Below are positions 61,908-64,000 of a stretch of 64,000 nt of DNA, one piece after another. The notes beneath the pieces are model-generated. The model searched no databases, was not told the DNA's origin, and saw nothing but the letters and a program-made list of their open reading frames with translations. The first letter of the stretch is position 1, and the number at the start of each line of letters is the position of its first letter. Where the stretch lies: the NCBI GenBank assembly GCA_958295465.1, contig OY282353.1, positions 2,533,001-2,597,000 of the forward strand. The letters are read 5' to 3'. This stretch comes from an uncultured Gammaproteobacteria bacterium (GTDB lineage Bacteria > Pseudomonadota > Gammaproteobacteria > HK1). The position numbers and the translations under genes were made by a program.

Positions 61908-63506
61908 GTGAGCTACCAAGTGCTTGCCCGCAAGTGGCGTCCCCGCAACTTCGAGCAGCTCGTCGGGCAGACGCACGTCGCGCGAGCGCTGGTCAATGCG
62001 CTGGATGCGGACCGGCTCCACCATGCCTTTCTCTTCACCGGCACCCGCGGGGTCGGCAAGACGACGCTCGCGCGGATCCTCGCGAAATGCATCAACTGCG
62101 AATCCGGCGTCTCCTCGAAGCCGTGCGGCGAGTGTGGCGCGTGCGTCGAGATCGACGCGGGCCGGTTCGTCGACCTGCTCGAGGTGGATGCGGCGTCGCG
62201 ATCGAAGGTCGACGAGACGCGGGAGCTGATGGACAACGTCCAGTTCACACCGGCCCGCGGCCGCTACAAGGTGTATCTCATCGACGAGGTGCACATGTTC
62301 TCGGAGAAGAGCTTCAACGCATTGCTGAAGACGCTCGAGGAGCCGCCGCCCCACGTGAAGTTCCTGCTCGCGACGACCGATCCGCAGAAGCTCCCCATCA
62401 CGGTGCTGTCACGCTGCCTGAAGTTCAACCTCAAGCGGCTGCCGGCCGGTGACATCGGCGCCTACCTCGAAAGGATCCTCGCCGAGGAGGGGATCGAATT
62501 CGAGACGTCCGCGGTCGAGCTGGTGGCTCGGGCGGCCGAAGGGAGCATGCGCGATGCGTTGAGCCTCCTCGATCAGGCGATCGCCCATGGAGCGGGGACG
62601 GTGATGGAGGAGGAGGCGCGGTCGATGCTCGGCGCCGTGGATCGAAGCCGGGTGATCGAACTGCTCGACGCGGTCGCGGCGCACGATGCGGCCGGCGCTC
62701 TGGAGGTCGTCGCCGCGGTCGCGAGCGACGCCGCGGATTACGCGGACGTGCTCGGGGAGCTGGTGAACGTCCTGCACCGGATCGCGGTGCGGCAGGCGGT
62801 GCCCGGCGCGGCCGATCCCGATCCGGACCCCGCCGAAGCCTGCACGCGGCTCGCCGGGCGATTCTCTCCGGAGGACGTGCAGCTCCATTACGAGATCGCG
62901 CTGAGAGGGCGGCGGGATCTCGCACTCGTTCCGGACCCGAGGCTCGGCCTGGAGATGACGGTGCTGCGGATGCTTGCATTCACCCCTCATGCGGACGGCG
63001 CCGCACCACCGACCGAAACCGGCGCCGGCCGGGCTGGGGGCGCGGCCGTCCCGGCCACGACGTCCATCCGGGCTGCGGCGCCGGCGGCGGAGAGCGCGGA
63101 CGGCCGCCTCGACCCGGCATTGACGACCCCGCAAGGCTGGCGCGACCTGGTGGAGGGGCTGGGGCTGTCGGGGCTCGCGGGCGAGCTTGCGGCACACTCG
63201 GTCCTCGTCGAGTCCGGTGCGCGACGGCTGAAGATCGGGCTCGACCCCGGACACGCGGCACTCGACACCCCCGGTGCGCGCAAGGTGCTTCGTGAAGCGC
63301 TCGCGGCGCGGTTCGGAGGTCCCATCGAGCTCGACGTCGTGCTGGACGTACCGAGCCACGAGACACCGGCGGCGGAGCGCGCGCGAGACGAGGCGAGCCG
63401 GCGTCAGGCGGCGATACGTGCAATTGAAGAGGATCCCCGGGTCCGAACCCTGTGCGAGACGTTCGACACCCGCGTCGACCCCGCTCTCGTCCAGCCCGTC
63501 GATTGA
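61908..63506 (+). CDS. dnaX: DNA polymerase III subunit gamma/tau
   Basis: 532 residues. AAA+ clamp-loader ATPase: Walker [11 protein letters not shown], zinc cysteines in CINCESG and CGECGAC, Walker [12 protein letters not shown], sensor 1 [14 protein letters not shown] motif [13 protein letters not shown] Pro/Ala-rich linker (about 365-400) and a shorter tau C-terminal part follow. GTG start with the universal [13 protein letters not shown] see no obvious A-rich slippage site for gamma production. Confidence 0.96.
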   Translation: MSYQVLARKWRPRNFEQLVGQTHVARALVNALDADRLHHAFLFTGTRGVGKTTLARILAKCINCESGVSSKPCGECGACVEIDAGRFVDLLEVDAASRSKVDETRELMDNVQFTPARGRYKVYLIDEVHMFSEKSFNALLKTLEEPPPHVKFLLATTDPQKLPITVLSRCLKFNLKRLPAGDIGAYLERILAEEGIEFETSAVELVARAAEGSMRDALSLLDQAIAHGAGTVMEEEARSMLGAVDRSRVIELLDAVAAHDAAGALEVVAAVASDAADYADVLGELVNVLHRIAVRQAVPGAADPDPDPAEACTRLAGRFSPEDVQLHYEIALRGRRDLALVPDPRLGLEMTVLRMLAFTPHADGAAPPTETGAGRAGGAAVPATTSIRAAAPAAESADGRLDPALTTPQGWRDLVEGLGLSGLAGELAAHSVLVESGARRLKIGLDPGHAALDTPGARKVLREALAARFGGPIELDVVLDVPSHETPAAERARDEASRRQAAIRAIEEDPRVRTLCETFDTRVDPALVQPVD

Positions 63507-63736
63507 TCCGTGGCTCCGGGCCGGCAATCCGTCGCGCAAGGCTCGCCACCGGGCCGAGGAGCACATTCGCGTCTCGCGCCTGCCGGATGCACCGCGCATG
63601 TCTCGCCATGCCGCGGGCGGCGCCCGCCGAGCCTTCGGGTTGCCTGGTCAATCGCTGCAACCCATCCTCTCCTTGCGCCGCGGCAGGGCCTGAGCCCCTC
63701 ATGCATTCATTGCGTCGAACCCGGAGGCGATTCCCG

Positions 63737-64000
63737 ATGAAAGGCGGACTCGGTCAATTGATGAAGCAGGCACAGAAGCTTCAGGAGGATCTCCAGCAGG
63801 CACAGAACGAGCTCGCATCGATGGAGGTGGTGGGGGAGTCGGGGGCCGGCATGGTCGCGGTCACCATGACGGGCCGGCACGACGTGCGCTCGGTGCGGAT
63901 CGATCCGGCGCTGATGGGAGAGGACAAGGAGATGCTGGAGGACCTGATCGCGGCGGCGATGAACGATGCGGTCCACAAGGTCGATGCCCGGACGCGGGAT
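63737..64000 (+). CDS. ybaB: YbaB/EbfC nucleoid-associated protein (cut by window end)
   Basis: Partial, 88 residues visible. [60 protein letters not shown] fit the family, which binds DNA and lies after dnaX and before recR in most bacteria. The C-terminal end is beyond the window. Confidence 0.95.
   Translation, partial: MKGGLGQLMKQAQKLQEDLQQAQNELASMEVVGESGAGMVAVTMTGRHDVRSVRIDPALMGEDKEMLEDLIAAAMNDAVHKVDARTRD

Overview
The window is a GC-rich proteobacterial chromosome segment. The housekeeping order rplU-rpmA-obgE-proB-(rpsT)-murJ-ribF-lspA at the right end, with rph/rdgB, yicC-gmk and tRNA-Thr-dnaX-ybaB, points to a Gammaproteobacterium. A fused trpEG with a Trp-rich leader peptide and an Irr-like Fur protein are features better known from Alphaproteobacteria, so placement below phylum is only moderately sure. 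Many broken transposases, broken metabolic genes, toxin-antitoxin pairs and small repeats suggest an accessory-rich genome that is shedding genes, as in host-associated or sponge-type lineages (inference).

Layout. 0-4.2 kb: a secreted FGE-sulfatase/C-type-lectin-fold protein whose last 35 codons form the variable repeat of a diversity-generating retroelement (DGR). The A-rich template repeat lies just downstream and is split by a complete IS66 element with an 8-bp target duplication. No reverse transcriptase is visible. 4.2-6.3 kb: an AAA ATPase/nuclease-like protein and a broken DUF433/DUF5615 toxin-antitoxin pair. 6.8-12 kb: TrpB2, a zinc alcohol dehydrogenase, then a graveyard (TauD, IS66, VOC and transposase remnants) plus a small repeat protein. 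12-21 kb: cystathionine beta-synthase, an FMN 2-hydroxyacid oxidase, a histidine phosphatase, glycine-cleavage genes gcvH and gcvP, a RelE/Phd pair and an enoyl-CoA hydratase. 21-24.5 kb: a defence and toxin-antitoxin cluster (HicA/HicB, Phd/PIN, DUF262-DUF1524 protein).

24.6-32.4 kb: propionyl-CoA synthetase carrying three in-frame copies of a 57-bp double-hairpin element, then rdgB, rph, yicC, gmk and remnants. 32.4-42.4 kb: catabolic genes (class III aminotransferase, luciferase-like monooxygenase, D-2-hydroxyacid dehydrogenase, desaturase, Rieske oxygenase with a TPP-dependent decarboxylase) and one HisC aminotransferase. 42.5-49 kb: trpEG behind a trpL leader and attenuator, then a NitT/TauT-type ABC transporter with two different permeases. 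50-54 kb: ferredoxin-NADP reductase, a methyltransferase-like protein and two broken transposases. 54.3-64 kb: the housekeeping block.

Repeats run through the window: a 122-bp MITE-like family (four full copies, one partial), the double-hairpin element (three in-frame copies plus one intergenic copy), a REP-like family, and several in-frame duplications inside otherwise conserved enzymes. The most notable system is the DGR, which the IS66 insertion in its template has probably frozen.
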